A stretch of DNA of 64,000 nucleotides from Symbiodinium natans (lineage: Eukaryota > Sar > Dinophyceae > Suessiales > Symbiodiniaceae). The stretch lies in assembly GCA_905221605.1 (NCBI GenBank), contig CAJNDS010002424.1, positions 762,709 to 826,708 on the forward strand, given 5' to 3'. A model generated the notes under the pieces. It worked only from the letters and a program-made list of their open reading frames with translations. It had not been told where the DNA came from and did not search any database. Positions 1 to 12,000 of the stretch are shown in pieces. Each line of letters starts with the position of its first letter. Within the stretch, counting starts at the first letter, position 1. The position numbers were made by a program, and so were the translations under genes.

Positions 1-240
1 GCATATGGCTGGCATCATCTCGCCTTCGTCTACAAAAAGAGTGAGAGGAGGCTCTACTTCTACATGGATGCCCGCCGGACCATGTCCGTAATGACAAGTG
101 ACACCTTGTTCCCGTCGGTGGATTCGTTCGGCAAGATCATCCTCGGACCCCGAGAAACGGAACTGAGCAGGTACAACTTCCGTGCCTCGGAGCTGACCTT
201 CTGGAACTGGGCCATGTGCCTCGGGTTCAAGAGATGCTAG
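1..240 (+). CDS. 3' end of a LamG/concanavalin-like jelly-roll protein (partial)
   Basis: Frame 1 is open from the first base to a TAG at 238-240 (79 residues). It begins with WHHLAFVYKKSERRLYFYMD, the pattern of laminin-G/pentraxin jelly-roll domains (WHH-hydrophobic strand, then a YxD turn). The middle is polar, and the last 20 residues contain ELTFWNWAMCLGFKRC. Such domains bind sugars or proteins, usually outside the cell, but no ligand can be read here. The 5' part lies outside the window, so length and localisation are unknown. The jelly-roll call rests on the one WHH motif; the reading frame itself is convincing. Confidence 0.55.
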   Translation, partial: AYGWHHLAFVYKKSERRLYFYMDARRTMSVMTSDTLFPSVDSFGKIILGPRETELSRYNFRASELTFWNWAMCLGFKRC

Positions 241-2300
241 GAGCTTGGGTTGATGTTGCTAGAGGTTGCTTCTTTGAGCGCACAGGGGGATTCCAATTTA
301 AAGACATCTTGCCCTTCCAAGAACCAAGGACCGGCTGGGACCTCAGCAAGCGACTGAGCGCCGGCTGCTTCCACGGTTCCAAAGGCTTTAAGGCGGTGTA
401 CCCACTGGATGGCAACTTCGAAGAGAAAGTCTCTGGCGACGCACCCCTCGAGTGGCTTAGCGGGCTTAGCAGGCTTAGCAGGCTTAGCTCGGTTCAGAGC
501 GGTCGAGTGAACTTGCCAGGCTCCTCCTCCTAGAGGGTTTAGTTTTCGGTTGAGTAAGTTTGTAGCGGTTCCAAGTACGCAGGGTCGTCGACTCTTGTTT
601 GTGTATCGGCTCAATGGTTACGGGTTTGACGAAAAGGTGAAGACGGTTGCCCGAAGCTTTAAGAGGTCCGTGGGGAGCCTTTAAAAGTCCCAAAAAGGTC
701 CGTCAGGCATCGCAAAGGGTCGCTAGGGCAATGGGGCAGTCTAGGGTTGATCGAGGACCCCTCTCCCTCAAAGAGAAAGCACTAACCTTGAGGCTGCGGA
801 GGCCTCGGGAGTCTTGAAGGTGGGATTTGCTGTGATTGGATCCTGGCTGAGGGGGGTCCCACCGGGTTTCAGGGAGCCAGCGCAGATTTCAGACAAAAAG
901 GTTCAAGAAAACCCCAGAAACCCCAAATGTCTCTTCCGCCCTAAGCACGCTCACGGCACCTGGTCGTTGAGATCGCTCGGCGCGGGTTCCAGGTCCTCCA
1001 TGGAAAAAGCTGCCGGGGTACCCCCCCCCCCTCCCCCCCTATAAGGCTTGAAATTCTATGACGATAATAAGAAGCCCAAAGCATCTAGAACCCTAGAGCC
1101 CCGCCCTCACCCTAAACCCTGCACCCTAAATGCTATAAACTCAAAAACTTTAAAACCCTAAACCCCAAAGCCTAAAGCCCAAATCCCAAAAACCAAGGAT
1201 ACCAAGCTCTGGTTCAAGCTCCAAATGGACCAACTACGCAACGCCAAGGAAGACTTGCGGCCACGCAGCCTGGCAGACTTCGTAGGGATCTCATTCAGAG
1301 GTGCTGGGTTCGGGGATTAGTGGTTTAGGGTCTGTGATCCTTCCAGGACAAATCGAAGGACCCTAAGCCCTAAAGTCTGCAGCCTAAACCCTATATTTCT
1401 TTGGTCCGAGATGAGGAACAAAGGGCTTAGGCTGTAGGGTAACTCACTGGGTAGGCACTCGAGGTTTAAGACCCTTGTTGGTCTCTCTTCAGGGTTGAGG
1501 GTAGGGTCTTATTGTTTCAGGTTTTCTCTTTGGACGCTTGTTTAGAGGATTGTTCGAGGCCAGCCCAGGAAGAGTTTCTTGAAATTTGCGGGCCTGCCTA
1601 CCCATTTGGGTCTCATAGCCCCCAACTAAGCAGCCCCAAACCGAAATCCCTAAACCCAAAACCCTGCTTACGTTCCTGGAAATTCCAAAAAAAGCCCCTT
1701 TTAGGGTTCGATGTTCAGGGTTTCCATAAGCCGTATACGGATCCTCAACCTAATTTCAAGGTTTCTTTCATTCTCGAGTGTCGGAGCCTCTGAATTCCGG
1801 GAGAGAACTGCAAAGCAGGAGGCTCGATTCAGCGTTGGGGCGGGGGCCGTTTAGACGTGCAAGTCTAGTAGGTCCCCTGAAAAGGCTCCCCAAAAGGGAA
1901 CACTAAACCCCAACCCCAAGTGCACGCAGGAGTCTTGAATGTGGTGGCTGCTGTTCTCAGAGGCAGGCGCTTTCCTCGCGGTATGGTAACAATAATGAGA
2001 ACCTCTTGTCGGGTACTTACTACCCTACTTCGGACTATCCATGGACCTTGAAGTAGAACCTCCACACAGGGTTTTGGCTGAGGGATCCTGTTATCCTTTT
2101 TTTGAGGGCTAGTGGGACCATGCGGATCCAGGGGCGGATTGCAGGGCTACGATAGGGGTTAGGGTCTGTGACCATAGGTCTTCAGGATCTAGGTTCAGTG
2201 AGCTCCTATCCCACATCGTGAGAGAGGGGCTTGTTTTCTGTTGATGAAGGCAAATTGAATGAGTTTTTTTACAGTTCGAAGCGAGGCCGCAGGAGGAACG
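241..2300. other. Non-coding or unassigned stretch
   Basis: No exon I trust on either strand. It holds scattered degenerate telomere-like words (around 1085-1180, 1370-1400 and 1620-1670), a short GGCTTAGCA repeat at 453-488 and a poly-C run at 1021-1040. Confidence 0.4.
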
Positions 2301-2308
2301 GCGCATTT

Positions 2309-2746
2309 CTAGCGAAGGCATGCCCTCGTCCACTTCTCGGATAGGCAATTAAAGGCTTCCTTGGATTCGAGAGAGGAGTCACCAGGTGTCATCGTCGCCA
2401 TCCTCCGAAACAGTCCATCGCATATTTCTCGCATCCTCACCGCATGACCCCTGACAGTCTCAGCCAGGACTTCAGCATCAGAACCCCTCCGATTGCAATT
2501 GTTTGTTTCAAGGGCAAGCCCAAGGGTATCTTGCGAAACATGGCTGTTCTTTGCATCAAGGTTCCAAGCAAAGTACAAAGCGTTGCGGCTTAGTGCCAGC
2601 GATAGTATCATGTTCGCCAAGTAATTGGGAAGGAGTTGAACTTTGGGTGGTTGGAGTGGGATCCTGCACCGAGGCACGCCCCAATTGGCAGAGTTTCTCG
2701 AGGGTTTAGGGTGTTCAGGGCCAAATCCTAGGCCCCTGAACCCCAC
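2309..2746 (-). CDS. Candidate minus-strand exon, unknown protein
   Basis: The minus strand is open for 145 codons and reads as ordinary soluble protein, for example NYLANMILSLALSRN, HVSQDTLGLALETN and AVRMREICDGLFRRM. The plus strand here reads poorly. I recognise no family. It is one of very few minus-strand candidates in the window, so it may be a boundary of a unidirectional gene block or a chance frame. Confidence 0.3.
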   Translation of the reverse strand: MGFRGLGFGPEHPKPSRNSANWGVPRCRIPLQPPKVQLLPNYLANMILSLALSRNALYFAWNLDAKNSHVSQDTLGLALETNNCNRRGSDAEVLAETVRGHAVRMREICDGLFRRMATMTPGDSSLESKEAFNCLSEKWTRACLR

Positions 2747-3329
2747 AGTTCTAGCGCCCTAGAGATTTTGGGAGTTTCTGGTCCGCGCAAGGTCGATCCA
2801 ACTCCGGCTTTTGTTGAAGACAAGCCATGACGAGCCTGTTCAGATTGCAAGACTGCATGTGTGCGAAAGCAGGGGGTATCTTAGGACTGCGGGTCTGGGG
2901 GTACGGGTTAAAGGGCAGAGTGAATCCTGCAAGCTGCTGGCTTCCGGGGATGAAGCAGAAGAGCTCTCGTTTAAAGCAGTTGGGGTCTGGGGTTGGAGAG
3001 GTAACCAAAGTCGTTGCAAAAGCGTCCGTGAAGCGTCCGTGAAGCCAAGTAGCGACATGACCCGTGGCAGCGCGGAGACAGAGAGAGAGAGAGAGCGCGA
3101 GAAGCCCTAAGAAGCAGAAGAAGAAGATAAAAATAAACAGAAGAAGAAGGGGAGGAGACAGGGAGAGATAATCGTGTGAATCGTGTCGCCCGTGGCGTGC
3201 GTATTCTAAGCGATAACGTGCCTCGTAGCCGCATTCGGCTCGCGGATTGTACCAGGTTCTGAGTCCTAGGGTTTCAAACTGAACCTTCAAATTTATTCTC
3301 CATCCCACTGTAGTTTTTTGGCACCGTAT

Positions 3330-5330
3330 CACAAAGCTCAGAGTGCTCCTGCAAGAGCCACAAAAACCAGCACACGTGGTTGTCAAAAAGAAGCCTCAGG
3401 ACTTTGAAGTTGCGCAACCCCCTTGCGGCTGGTAATTTCGGAAGCGTGCAAAACCCTTACAGCTGATTCCGTGCATCATGCCAAAGAAAGTCCTGCATCT
3501 GTAGCGGCCGTCTTGCCCGTGCGGGCATTTTCAAGCAAAAGCGCACTTGAGCCTTCCACCCCATGGCCCCGACCAACATTCGAGGACAACAGCCTTGATT
3601 TGCAGGTTCCTAGTGAGGCTTGACCTGGTGCTCGTGTATGGTGATGCCTGGGGTGGATGACTGCAATGTCAAGTGGCTCAACAGTTTGCCAAGCCCTGGC
3701 GATGTGTTGAGATTGCAAGACAGCTACCGCGCATTCCAATGGAGCTATGTCTCGGATTTTGGGTTTAGACCTATTTTGTTTTTGCGTTGTGCAAGGTAAA
3801 GTCAACCCCGTAGAAGTTTTGCTGGCTTCGGGAGTGTATGGGAGCTTTCAATCGGGGTCCTAGAACTTCGACCGTGATCTTCTCCACCCGTCAAGGCAAA
3901 TCATCCTACTGCCAGCTTTGGCACAGTGCTCCAGCAAAAGAGCCAGAAATGTGAGCACAAGTGGCTGTCAAGAAATCTCAAGACTTGCCTGGTAACTTCG
4001 GTAACGGGCTGGAGCCTCGGCCCTTGAGCCTTCCACCCCATGGCCCCGCGTGAGCCAGGGTTTCAACCAACGTTCGAGGACAACACCCTTGATATGCAGG
4101 TTCCTAGTGAGGCTTGATGCTCGTGTGTGTTGATGCCTGGGGTGGATGGCTGCAATGTCAGTAGGCTCAACAGTTTGCCACGCCCTGGCGATGTGTTGAG
4201 ATTGCAAGACAGCTACCACGCATTCCAATGGAGCTATGTCAGTTCTTCGGGTTTTTGGGTTTAGAGGCAAAGCATCCTACTGCCAGCTTTGGCACAGTGC
4301 TCCAGCAAGAAGAGCCAGAGATGCGAGCACAAGTGGCTGTGAAGAAATCTCAAGACTTTGAGGTTGCGGAACCCCCGCTCGGGCTGGTAACTTCGGTAAC
4401 ATCCTCAGCCCTTGAGCCTTCCACCCCATGGCCCCGCGTGAGCCAGGGTTTCAACCAACGTTCGAGGACAACAGCCTTGACATGCAGGTTCCTAGTGAGG
4501 CTTGATGCTCGTGTGTGTTGATGCCTGGGGTGGATGGCTGCAATGTCAGTTGGCTCAACAGTTTGCCACGCCCTGGCGATGTGTTGAGATTGCAAGACAG
4601 CTACCCCGCATTCCAATGGAGCTATTTCAGTTCTTCGGGTTTTTGGGTTTAGAGGCAAAGCATCCTACTGCCGGCTTTGGCACTGCTCCAGCAAGAACAG
4701 CCAGAGATGCGAGCACAAGTGGCTGTCAAGAAATCTCAAGACTTTGAGGTTGCGGAACCCCCGCTCGGGCTGGTAACTTCGGTAACATCCTCAGCCCTTG
4801 AGCCTTCCACCCCATGGCCCCGCGTGAGCCAGGGTTTCAACCAACGTTCGAGGACAACAGCCTTGACATGCAGGTTCCTAGTGAGGCTTGATGCTCGCGT
4901 GTGTTGATGCCTGGGGTGGATGGCTGCAATGTCAGTTGGCTCAACAGTTTGCCACGCCCTGGCGATGTGTTGAGATTGCAAGACAGCTACCACGCATTCC
5001 AATGGAGCTATGTCAGTTCTTCGGGGTGTTGGGTTTCGAGGCAAAGCATCCTACTGCCAGCTTTGGCACAGTGCTCCAGCAAGAAGAGCCAGAAATGCGA
5101 GCACAAGTGGCTGTGAAGAAATCTCAAGACTTTGAGGTTGCGGAACCCCCGCTCGGGCTGGTAGCTTCGGTAACATCCTCAGCCCTTGAGCCTTCCACCC
5201 CATGGCCTCGCGTGAGCCAGGGTTTCAACCAATGCTCGTGTGTGTTGATGCCTGGGGTGGATGGCTGCAATGTCACGTGGCTCAACAGTTCGCCAATCCC
5301 TGGCGATGTGTTGAGGTTTTGGCTCAGCGG
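3330..5330 (+). repeat. Tandem array of about 388-bp units (about 5 copies, first and last diverged)
   Basis: A landmark word, TTGAGCCTTCCACCCCATGG, recurs at about 3547, 4024, 4412, 4798 and 5186. The spacings are 477, 388, 386 and 388 bp; the first unit carries about 90 bp extra near 3765-3860. The central units are nearly identical. The last unit loses about 50 bp and then runs into unique sequence near 5310. Divergence at the two edges and homogeneity in the middle suggest recent unequal crossing-over. Confidence 0.92.
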
Positions 5331-5380
5331 TTGTATGACGTGTGCGCCAGGCTTCCATGATGGATATTTAAAGATTTAAA
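3330..5380 (+). CDS. Tandemly duplicated exon set inside the 388-bp repeats, unknown protein
   Basis: Each unit offers three protein-like segments on the + strand. One contains CNVSWLNSLPRPGDVLRLQD followed by SYHAFQWSYV. The second contains VLQQEEPEMRAQVAVKKSQD, then FEVAEPPLGL before a GTAAC donor. The third contains PGFQPTFEDNSLDMQ before GTTCCT. They lie in different frames, as exons do. If spliced in order they would give a protein with four to five copies of a domain of about 90-100 residues. I do not recognise the domain. A run of pseudogenised duplicates is the alternative. Confidence 0.4.
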
Positions 5381-5537
5381 GGCTGCACTTGGATCAGTTG
5401 GGACAATTAGGTCCCAATTTATAGCTCAATCCCGACGGCGTCTCTGATCTGTGACGTTAAAAGTCTGTTTTTGTGGTTCCGAATGTTCCCTTGACTTCGG
5501 CTTGCACCTCGAAGTTGGAGTTGACTCGATGGGTTGG

Positions 5538-5670
5538 GTTTAGGGTTTAGGGTTTAGGGTTTAGGGTTTAGGGTTTAGGGTTTAGGGTTTGGGGTTTGGG
5601 GTTTGGGTTTTGGGGTTTGGGGTTTGGCGTTTGGGGCTTGGGGTTTGCGGTTTAGGGTTTGGGGTTTGGG
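5538..5670 (+). repeat. Telomere-like TTTAGGG array with TTTGGGG variants
   Basis: About eight TTTAGGG heptamers are followed by decayed TTTGGGG units. It is interstitial and lies between candidate genes. Confidence 0.9.
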
Positions 5671-6252
5671 GTGTGGGTGGTTGTTAAACAATCAGTCGTA
5701 AAATCGTACTCCCCTCCCTCCAGGGGATTTCTAGTCGGTTTCGCCGAGCTCCTCGCTCCTCTCCTAGGCTTTGGCGCTGCGTGAGTGAAGACTCCCGTTT
5801 CTACATGCCACCCCCCCCTGCCTCCAATCCCACATTGAAGTGCTGCACAGCAAGCTGATGACCGAGTGATTGGATGCATGTGGTACTCGTCGCAGAGGCG
5901 ACTTGAGGTGACCTTCCTGATATCCCAAGGGTTTACGGTCACACCCCCCCCCCACCCCCCCACCTGTATTTCTTGATGAATACTCATCCTGATTACGTGA
6001 TGGGAGGCCCCCTTCACTGACCCTAAGGATCCCCCCCGCACCTTCGGCGCTGCAGACTTTGCCTCAACGTAGGGACACGGCAACAGAACTTGCACAGTCG
6101 CGGCAAGATCATAGAACACGTATTAGCCAACAACACCAAGAGAGCATCCGTGGACATGGCTGCTGACGCATCGTTGCACGTGAGAACCTCGGATTTTGAG
6201 CTGCTGATCTTGCTGTTGCTGTATCTGCTCTGCCTCATGTGCCAGCTTCCAA

Positions 6253-6315
6253 AAGGAGAGGCGCCGCGGAATATGGATGCTGATGCTCAACAAGATTTGT
6301 GGGCCCTTTGACGAG
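6253..6315 (+). CDS. Candidate short exon, unknown protein
   Basis: The frame reads KERRRGIWMLMLNKICGPFD up to a GAG followed by a GT donor at 6316. There is no upstream boundary I can defend. The preceding 500 bp (5690-6250) hold C-rich runs and no clear exon. Confidence 0.28.
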
Positions 6316-6480
6316 GTCATGTAACCGAACATGCCCAGTTGATCGATGTCTTTAGCTCTGGGTGATTGTTTGTATGCTGGTGAGTGCAAGTCGTGCGGTA
6401 TCATGACGAGGATGTAGCAGGGTTGGCGAGGGTGGTTGATTTTGTGAATGATAGATTTCAGAAAGAGGTAGCTTCACCAG

Positions 6481-7019
6481 GGTTGCAACCAGATTGCCGT
6501 GTTGCCACCTGTTCCGAAGGCGGCTGATCATGATGAACGCACCGAGTTCATCAGAGAAGCATCCAAAGTTGCCTGAGCCCGAGTATGTCATTCAACAGCA
6601 TGCCAATGGCCGGTCCCTGTTTCGGATGTTGGTCCAGGCCATCTGCTTTCTGCCTTTGCTCCGCACATCCATGATCATTCCCAGCTGCTTGCGATTGCCC
6701 TAGTGCCCCTGATGCCTGTCTTGCGCTTCGCTCCCATCTTCGAGCCAGTGACAAACGTACCGTTCAACAAGTCGCAAGACACTGTTGCCTCTGTCTGTTT
6801 CTTTTACATTGGGGGTTTCCTATAATAGGGGTACCCCTTTTTGCCCCCACATATAAATAGTAGAATCCCCTTTAAAAAAGGGACCTCTGGGAGGGTACCC
6901 CTATACTATCGGAAACCCCCTACGAATCGTGGATTGCGGGTGCCCTGAAAGCCAAGCCGAGGCTGCCATCCCAGGACCGGATCAGATGTGCTTTCGCGGG
7001 CAAGCTCTGTCCTTCACTC
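6481..7019 (+). CDS. Exons of an unknown protein, interrupted by a palindromic element
   Basis: Exon 6481-6570 follows AG|G and ends before a GC donor, phase 0 at both ends; it reads IAVLPPVPKAADHDERTEFI. A second open stretch, about 6599-6810, reads GHLLSAFAPHIHDHSQLLAI and ends SVCFFYI. A third, 6921-7019, reads YESWIAGALKAKPRLPSQD and runs up to a telomere-like array. Between the second and third lies a 110-bp palindrome (6811-6920). Removing it leaves one continuous frame, FYI|YESW. No family is recognised. Confidence 0.45.
6811..6920. mobile_element. Family 1 palindromic element, copy 1a (110 bp)
   Basis: It begins GGGGGTTTCCTATAATAGGGG and ends with the imperfect reverse complement, CCCCTATACTATCGGAAACCCCC in sense. 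The core carries GTAGAATCCCC, related to the TAGTAGGATCCCC core of other copies. It has no coding capacity. It resembles a MITE or an introner-type repeat and sits exactly between two open reading segments. Confidence 0.75.
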
Positions 7020-7090
7020 AGGGTTTAGGGTTTAGGGTTCGGTTTAGGGTTCAGGGTTTAGGGTTCAGGGTTTAGGGTTTAGGGTTTAGG
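7020..7090 (+). repeat. Telomere-like TTTAGGG array
   Basis: About nine heptamers, some as TTCAGGG, start directly after the candidate exon ending at 7019. Confidence 0.9.
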
Positions 7091-7117
7091 GATGGAATAC
7101 TTTTTCAGGGCAGTTGC

Positions 7118-7563
7118 TTGGCCCAGCAGGGCTGACATGGGTTGACCTTGGCCTTCGATTCTTGATCCAACGAGAACTGGAAATAGATGTCGCAAGACAA
7201 TGCGTGCGTGAGGCTGTGCATAGCAAAGGCGCTGGCAAAAGAAGAGGCCAGCGAGACTAGGCATCAGTGCAGCTGGATTGGCAGAGCTCTTGCAAGAAAT
7301 GGGCGTTTCCGAAATGTTCCGGTGCCTTAATGGGGTCCTTACTATGAGGGGATCCTACTATCTGGGGGTTTAAATTAGGGTTCCCTTATTTGCGTAAACC
7401 CCCACATGTGCTGCTGCACAAGCCAGCCCCGACGCATCCAATGAAGGCCGAGCAGCCGCTTCTTGCATTGGAAGAAAGTCGCGGGCTTGGTGAAACTTTC
7501 TGCAAGGGGCCTTGTGGGCATGTTCGAGCTGAGAAGATGACCAAGGCTTTACGCAGATCTTGA
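7118..7563 (+). CDS. Exons of an unknown protein split by palindrome 1b
   Basis: The frame from 7118 reads GLTWVDLGLRFLIQRELEID followed by VARQCVREAVHSKG. A frame change near 7250 leads to GISAAGLAELLQE. After the palindrome at 7301-7403 the reading continues HVLLHKPAPTHPMKAEQPLL, then CGHVRAEKMTKAL, to a TGA at 7561. Excising 103 bp joins LLQE to HVLL in frame. The AGLAELLQEMGV segment recalls a helix of SAM-type domains, but that is too short to claim. Confidence 0.4.
7301..7403. mobile_element. Family 1 palindromic element, copy 1b (103 bp)
   Basis: The left end GGGCGTTTCCGAAATG and right end TTATTTGCGTAAACCCCC pair imperfectly. The core GAGGGGATCCTACTAT is shared with copies 1d and 1f. 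Both flanks are open reading frame. Confidence 0.65.
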
Positions 7564-7573
7564 AGTCCAGGCC

Positions 7574-8322
7574 GTGGCCCGATGTGACGTTGACCTCAGC
7601 TCACGCACGTCAAGGTGCCGGCATGCGTCTTCCAAGGCTTCCAGCAGCTGCGAGGCTGATGTCCGTCAAGCAGCAGGCTCTGGTCTGCGCTGGATTTGCG
7701 ACTCGTGCAGTTGCGTGGCTCCCCTTGAGAGCATGTTGCAGGCGGTATGGTCGGCACAGTCGCTGGAAGAAACCATGGGTGGCACCCTGTGCTTTTCTGG
7801 CATCTGCTTTTATCAAGGGTCTTTGGCCACCTCTGTTTCAGCGGCTTCTTTCCTGTTTGCTGGTATCTCTGCATACCTACTAGTTACTAGATTTCAAGGA
7901 CACAAGTCATGCGGAACACGTCAGAGCACATTCAGCATGCATGCAGAACTTGCAGATGGAGGCCCTCGATTCGCAGACACGTGCCATCGCGCGCTGCTGG
8001 CAGATCATCGCTGGGTGCCTGGAAGCTCTGGCGAAAAGGAACCCACGAGTTGCTTTCCTTGCTTTTCGCCCTCTTTTCTCGAACCCCTGCATCCCCCCTG
8101 TACCCTTGAAGGGATTATATACGGGCCCCTAAATCCCCCATATATATATATACCCTTTAAGGGATTTCTTGAACTCCCAGGTCCAGAGCCCCTGGCGTCT
8201 GCGGCAACAATGCGTGCGTCTGCGCAGCTGCTTCATGCAGGGCTGAGGCCGCAAAGAACGGGAATCGTGCGGTGCTTCATATGGTGATGAGTGTGGATTC
8301 TCGGGGGCTTCACGTGCTTCAG
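7574..8322 (+). CDS. Exons of an unknown + strand protein
   Basis: Three stretches look coding. About 7574-7800 contains CVAPLESMLQAVWSAQSLEE. Exon 7899 (AG|G acceptor) to about 8090 reads NLQMEALDSQTRAIARCWQI and then IAGCLEALAKRNP. Exon 8181-8322 reads AEAAKNGNRAVLHMVMSVDS and ends at CAG just before telomere-like words. The intron at about 8095-8180 holds an AT-rich palindrome. They may belong to one gene with the exons upstream. Function unknown. Confidence 0.42.
8097..8172. repeat. AT-centred palindrome resembling the core of family 3
   Basis: CCCTTGAAGGGATTATATACGGG pairs loosely with ATATACCCTTTAAGGGATTTC around an (AT)n centre. The CCCTTTAAGGG core recurs in the family 3 elements at 25.6, 30.3 and 39.6 kb. 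Confidence 0.4.
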
Positions 8323-8671
8323 CCTAACCCCAAACCCTAAACCGCTAAACCCCAAACCCCAAACTCAAAAACTCTCTTTGGGAAGATCTGAGCCCCACGA
8401 TGCCCCAGTTTTTCGAGGCCCCGGTGCCGTGCTTTGGCCCACTGCCTCGCGCAGCGCGCCGCGACCGCCGCCGGGCTCAGCGCAGGCGCTGCAGCTCCTG
8501 TGAAATCTGGGCAGTTCTCTAAATTGGGCTACCCTTTTGGAGTCCTATATACGGTACGGCAAGTTCACAATCAGGAGCCCAAAAAAAGTACCCTAATTCA
8601 GAGAACTAAGCAAGGACACATCTTTGATGGTTCACGTGGTCTTTGAATGGAGAACCCTGTCTGCATCTGAG

Positions 8672-8935
8672 ATGCCGATGAAGACACCGCGGAGGACGAG
8701 GAGGACTTTCGAATTCTGCGGAGTGCAGACTGCTCCAGGTAATCGAAGTATGATTTGCCTGAGCCGCTTTGCAATGCTTGTGATGCGGCTCTGGCAAACC
8801 CAGCAATCTCAGAAATCGAAGCGACGGCAACTGCCAAGGAGGAACGCGAGGCAGCGCGGCGGCTGCTGCGGGAGCTACTGGGCTGCCCGAGGCCTCTGAG
8901 GGATTGTCAGACTGAGCTCTTGCAAGTATGAACCC

Positions 8936-9001
<66 letters not shown>

Positions 9002-12000
9002 GCTTCGATGTACAGATAGGTAGATAGATACATAGATCGATGGACATATATATATATATTTATATTTACAGATATATATGTGTGTGTGTGTATATGTATG
9101 TACACATATGCAAAAAGTGTAGAGACGATCGCCATCACGAAGGCTAGCGTAGCTAGTCTTTCGATGTCTTGCGTTTCTATGTTAGCCGTGGGCCAGGGCA
9201 GGGCCAGAACCCTGAGCAAGCCGATTCGAAAACAAACGTTGGCTCTGCCCCTCTGGAAGTGGCCCCCAGGCTTCCAGAAGTGCTCCGAGCTCAGAGATAC
9301 CAAGCGACGTGGGGTATGCTGAGCACTGCTGAGCTGGGTCCTGAGGCTGTCCTCCTTGGTCGACTTCTCCGTCGGAGCTGTGCAGGAGCATGCGGAGGTG
9401 AACGAGGCTTCCCACCGCAGTCTAAACGTGAAAAGTGCCCGCAAGCTGTCAGCGTGAGTTCACCCACTGTTGTGGAGACTTAGACTGGACACGCGACTGT
9501 CAGGACAAGCAGAAAGAGATGGAAGCTGTTCTCGAGAGCCTCAGGCTCGAACCAAAGCCGCCAGCGTAGAAGGTCAAACTGGGCCGAGTGTCTGGACATG
9601 GAGATGTACGGGGGAATCATGGAGACTCCGCCACATGATCTCGGCCCGTTTGCTCGTGACAGGCACGTAAAGCATCTGGACGCCGCCATGCAGGTATCCC
9701 TGCCTCACGCCTGTGTCACTGCCGGAAACCATCACGGGATGCCATGTCCAAGCTTTCTGCAAGCTCGCAGGCTTACAATCGATGTGCCGTGCTCAGATGC
9801 CTTTGCAAGGAAACTCACCACCTTGTGTAACTCCTCCCGTGCCTTCCCTGGCGTTGTCAACTGCTCCGCAGGCTCCTCTCAAATTACGGCCTCAGCCTCC
9901 GCAGGCATGGTGCAAAGGCCATTCTCAGCTTAACGCATCTTGCAAGCAGCCACTGCAGGCTTTTTAGACGCAGTCAGATGGTAGTGGCAGATGTGTTGTC
10001 GCTTTCACGTATACTTCTTGCAGCATGCCCTTGCTGGTACCTCCAGCATGGGGTTGACAAGGCCGAGTGTTCCGCTGCAAATCCTTGGTGGAAACCTTCA
10101 GAGGCTGCGCATTTCCACATGCCTGGCGATGCGAGCGCCAGGCCCCAGCTTTCGGGCAGCAACATTGATAGTGGTTCTGATCATGGGATATCGTTGCCAT
10201 CAGTGAGTTGTTGAGTGAGGGGTATCGAGTTCGGGATTTTGCCAGGGTTTAGCAACTTCTGGGAGTTGCTGCGACAGGCGCAGCGTTGTCGCAGAGCGAG
10301 CTGCTGCTAGGCCATGGGGGGATGGGAGGCATGTTTGCTCATGCACAAGAACCCGAAGATGTGGAACGCTTCGGTACGGGATTTTGAGATACCCGGCCCT
10401 AAAGCAAAAGTGGCATGTGGCTTGGAAACGATGAGAGTAGACAAAAGCACGATGTGAAGGGACAGGCGACATGTAAGCGTCTTTGCTTGATGGCCCTCTT
10501 AATGTGCCGCGCATCCGTTGCAGGCCTGCTTCGGGGTGAAAGCGACGAGCTACTGCGAGGCAAGTTGTGGCAAGCGGTGCATGAGGAGCTGTGCAGGTAA
10601 GAAATTCTGGCCTTGCGATTGCTGCTTCGGATTCTCATGACCCCTTTGTCTTCCACGGCCGCCACCAAAGGAGCCGCTGTTGACTTCCATGTTGATTGGT
10701 GTCGTAGGCCCCCTTTGAGTTGCTGTACAAAGGGCGAAGTGTTTGTCTGCCGGACATGTTTTGTTCATGCTTTGGCCGAGTAGCCAGCAGGGGTCAAATG
10801 GACCATAGGTACTGAACATCGATTCTACAGGTTCTTTCTGTTTTTTTGTCTTTGGAAGGCGAGATCTTGAAGCTCCTCAGACGTGTCCTTCGACTCCAAG
10901 GACTCGTCTCAGTAGGGCTCCGAGACGTTGGGCCTCGTTCAAACCCTTTGCCTCGAGGACCTGAGCAGGTGAAGAAGGCTGGGGGCCTGGCCTGGGCAGG
11001 TGAACTTTTGCAGCCTCGCTGTGGGCGCATCACAGAAAGAACCATAATCATAATAATAACAATAAAAATAGTAATAATCATAGTAATAATAATAATTGTA
11101 ATTAATAATCATAAGAACATTGTAATAAGAATAAGACGAAGAAGAATAAGAAGCCGTTGAAGGAGGGAGTGCCTTGCGAAGCCAAGTCCTCTCTGGAATC
11201 GATGGAGTCCTCTTGCAGGCCTTTGATGCCGGCTGGGATTGCGTCAGGGAGGAAGGCGCCAGCCCAAACCAATCGCGGCGCAGACGCTGAATCTATTATG
11301 AATCTCATGAATGATATTATACATGCTAATTATATAATTGTTATAATTAGATGCGGTCATCATCTGTCATCCACGTGAGCTCTGTAATCTCTGCCGCTTT
11401 CGGAGCGGCTGCAGTCCTTCCAGTCGCTGCTGCAGACCCCACAGAGACTCTCGAGGTGAACCTTATTATTAATTTATTCTGAATCTCATTAATCTTATTA
11501 TTAATAATAAGATTGTTATTTTCTGTGAATATTATGAATATTATTAGTCTTATGCTGAGTCTCTGATGCTGTCTGTGCTGTTCTATGCTCTTCTTCGCTC
11601 CCATGAGGTGCTGACCTGGACCGCGGCGAGCAGAGTCCGAGGCAGCCTCCGCTCTGCTGTTAGACCTGTTGCACAACACACAGTTAAACCCTAAACCCTA
11701 AACCCTATACCCTAAACCCCTACACCCTGAACATATGTATATATATATATATACATAAGTAAATACATAAAATAACGAAACAGCTGCCAGGGAGACTTCG
11801 ATCTGCGCAGCTTGGCTTTGCCTTCGCCTTAGCAACGCCGCAGAGGTCCCTTTTAGACATCTGAGAACCACCGAATGAGTGCTCTGCAAGCCTTCGAAGG
11901 CGCAGATGCGCTACACGCGCGGCGGAAGAGGCTTGTGTAAGGGTTGTTAAATGTTTCTTTTTTTAAAGTCTACTTTGCCCATTCCCATCTCTAGCCATCT

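Noticed and set aside
2751-3386. Minus-strand 211-codon frame
   Set aside because: Its centre is a leucine/phenylalanine run produced by GAGA and GAAGAA purine repeats on the plus strand. No family features.
4350-5044. Repeated minus-strand frames of 102 codons (IAPLECVVAVLQSQHIARAW...)
   Set aside because: They recur only because the 388-bp unit is tandemly repeated. The plus strand has better exon-like segments with donors.
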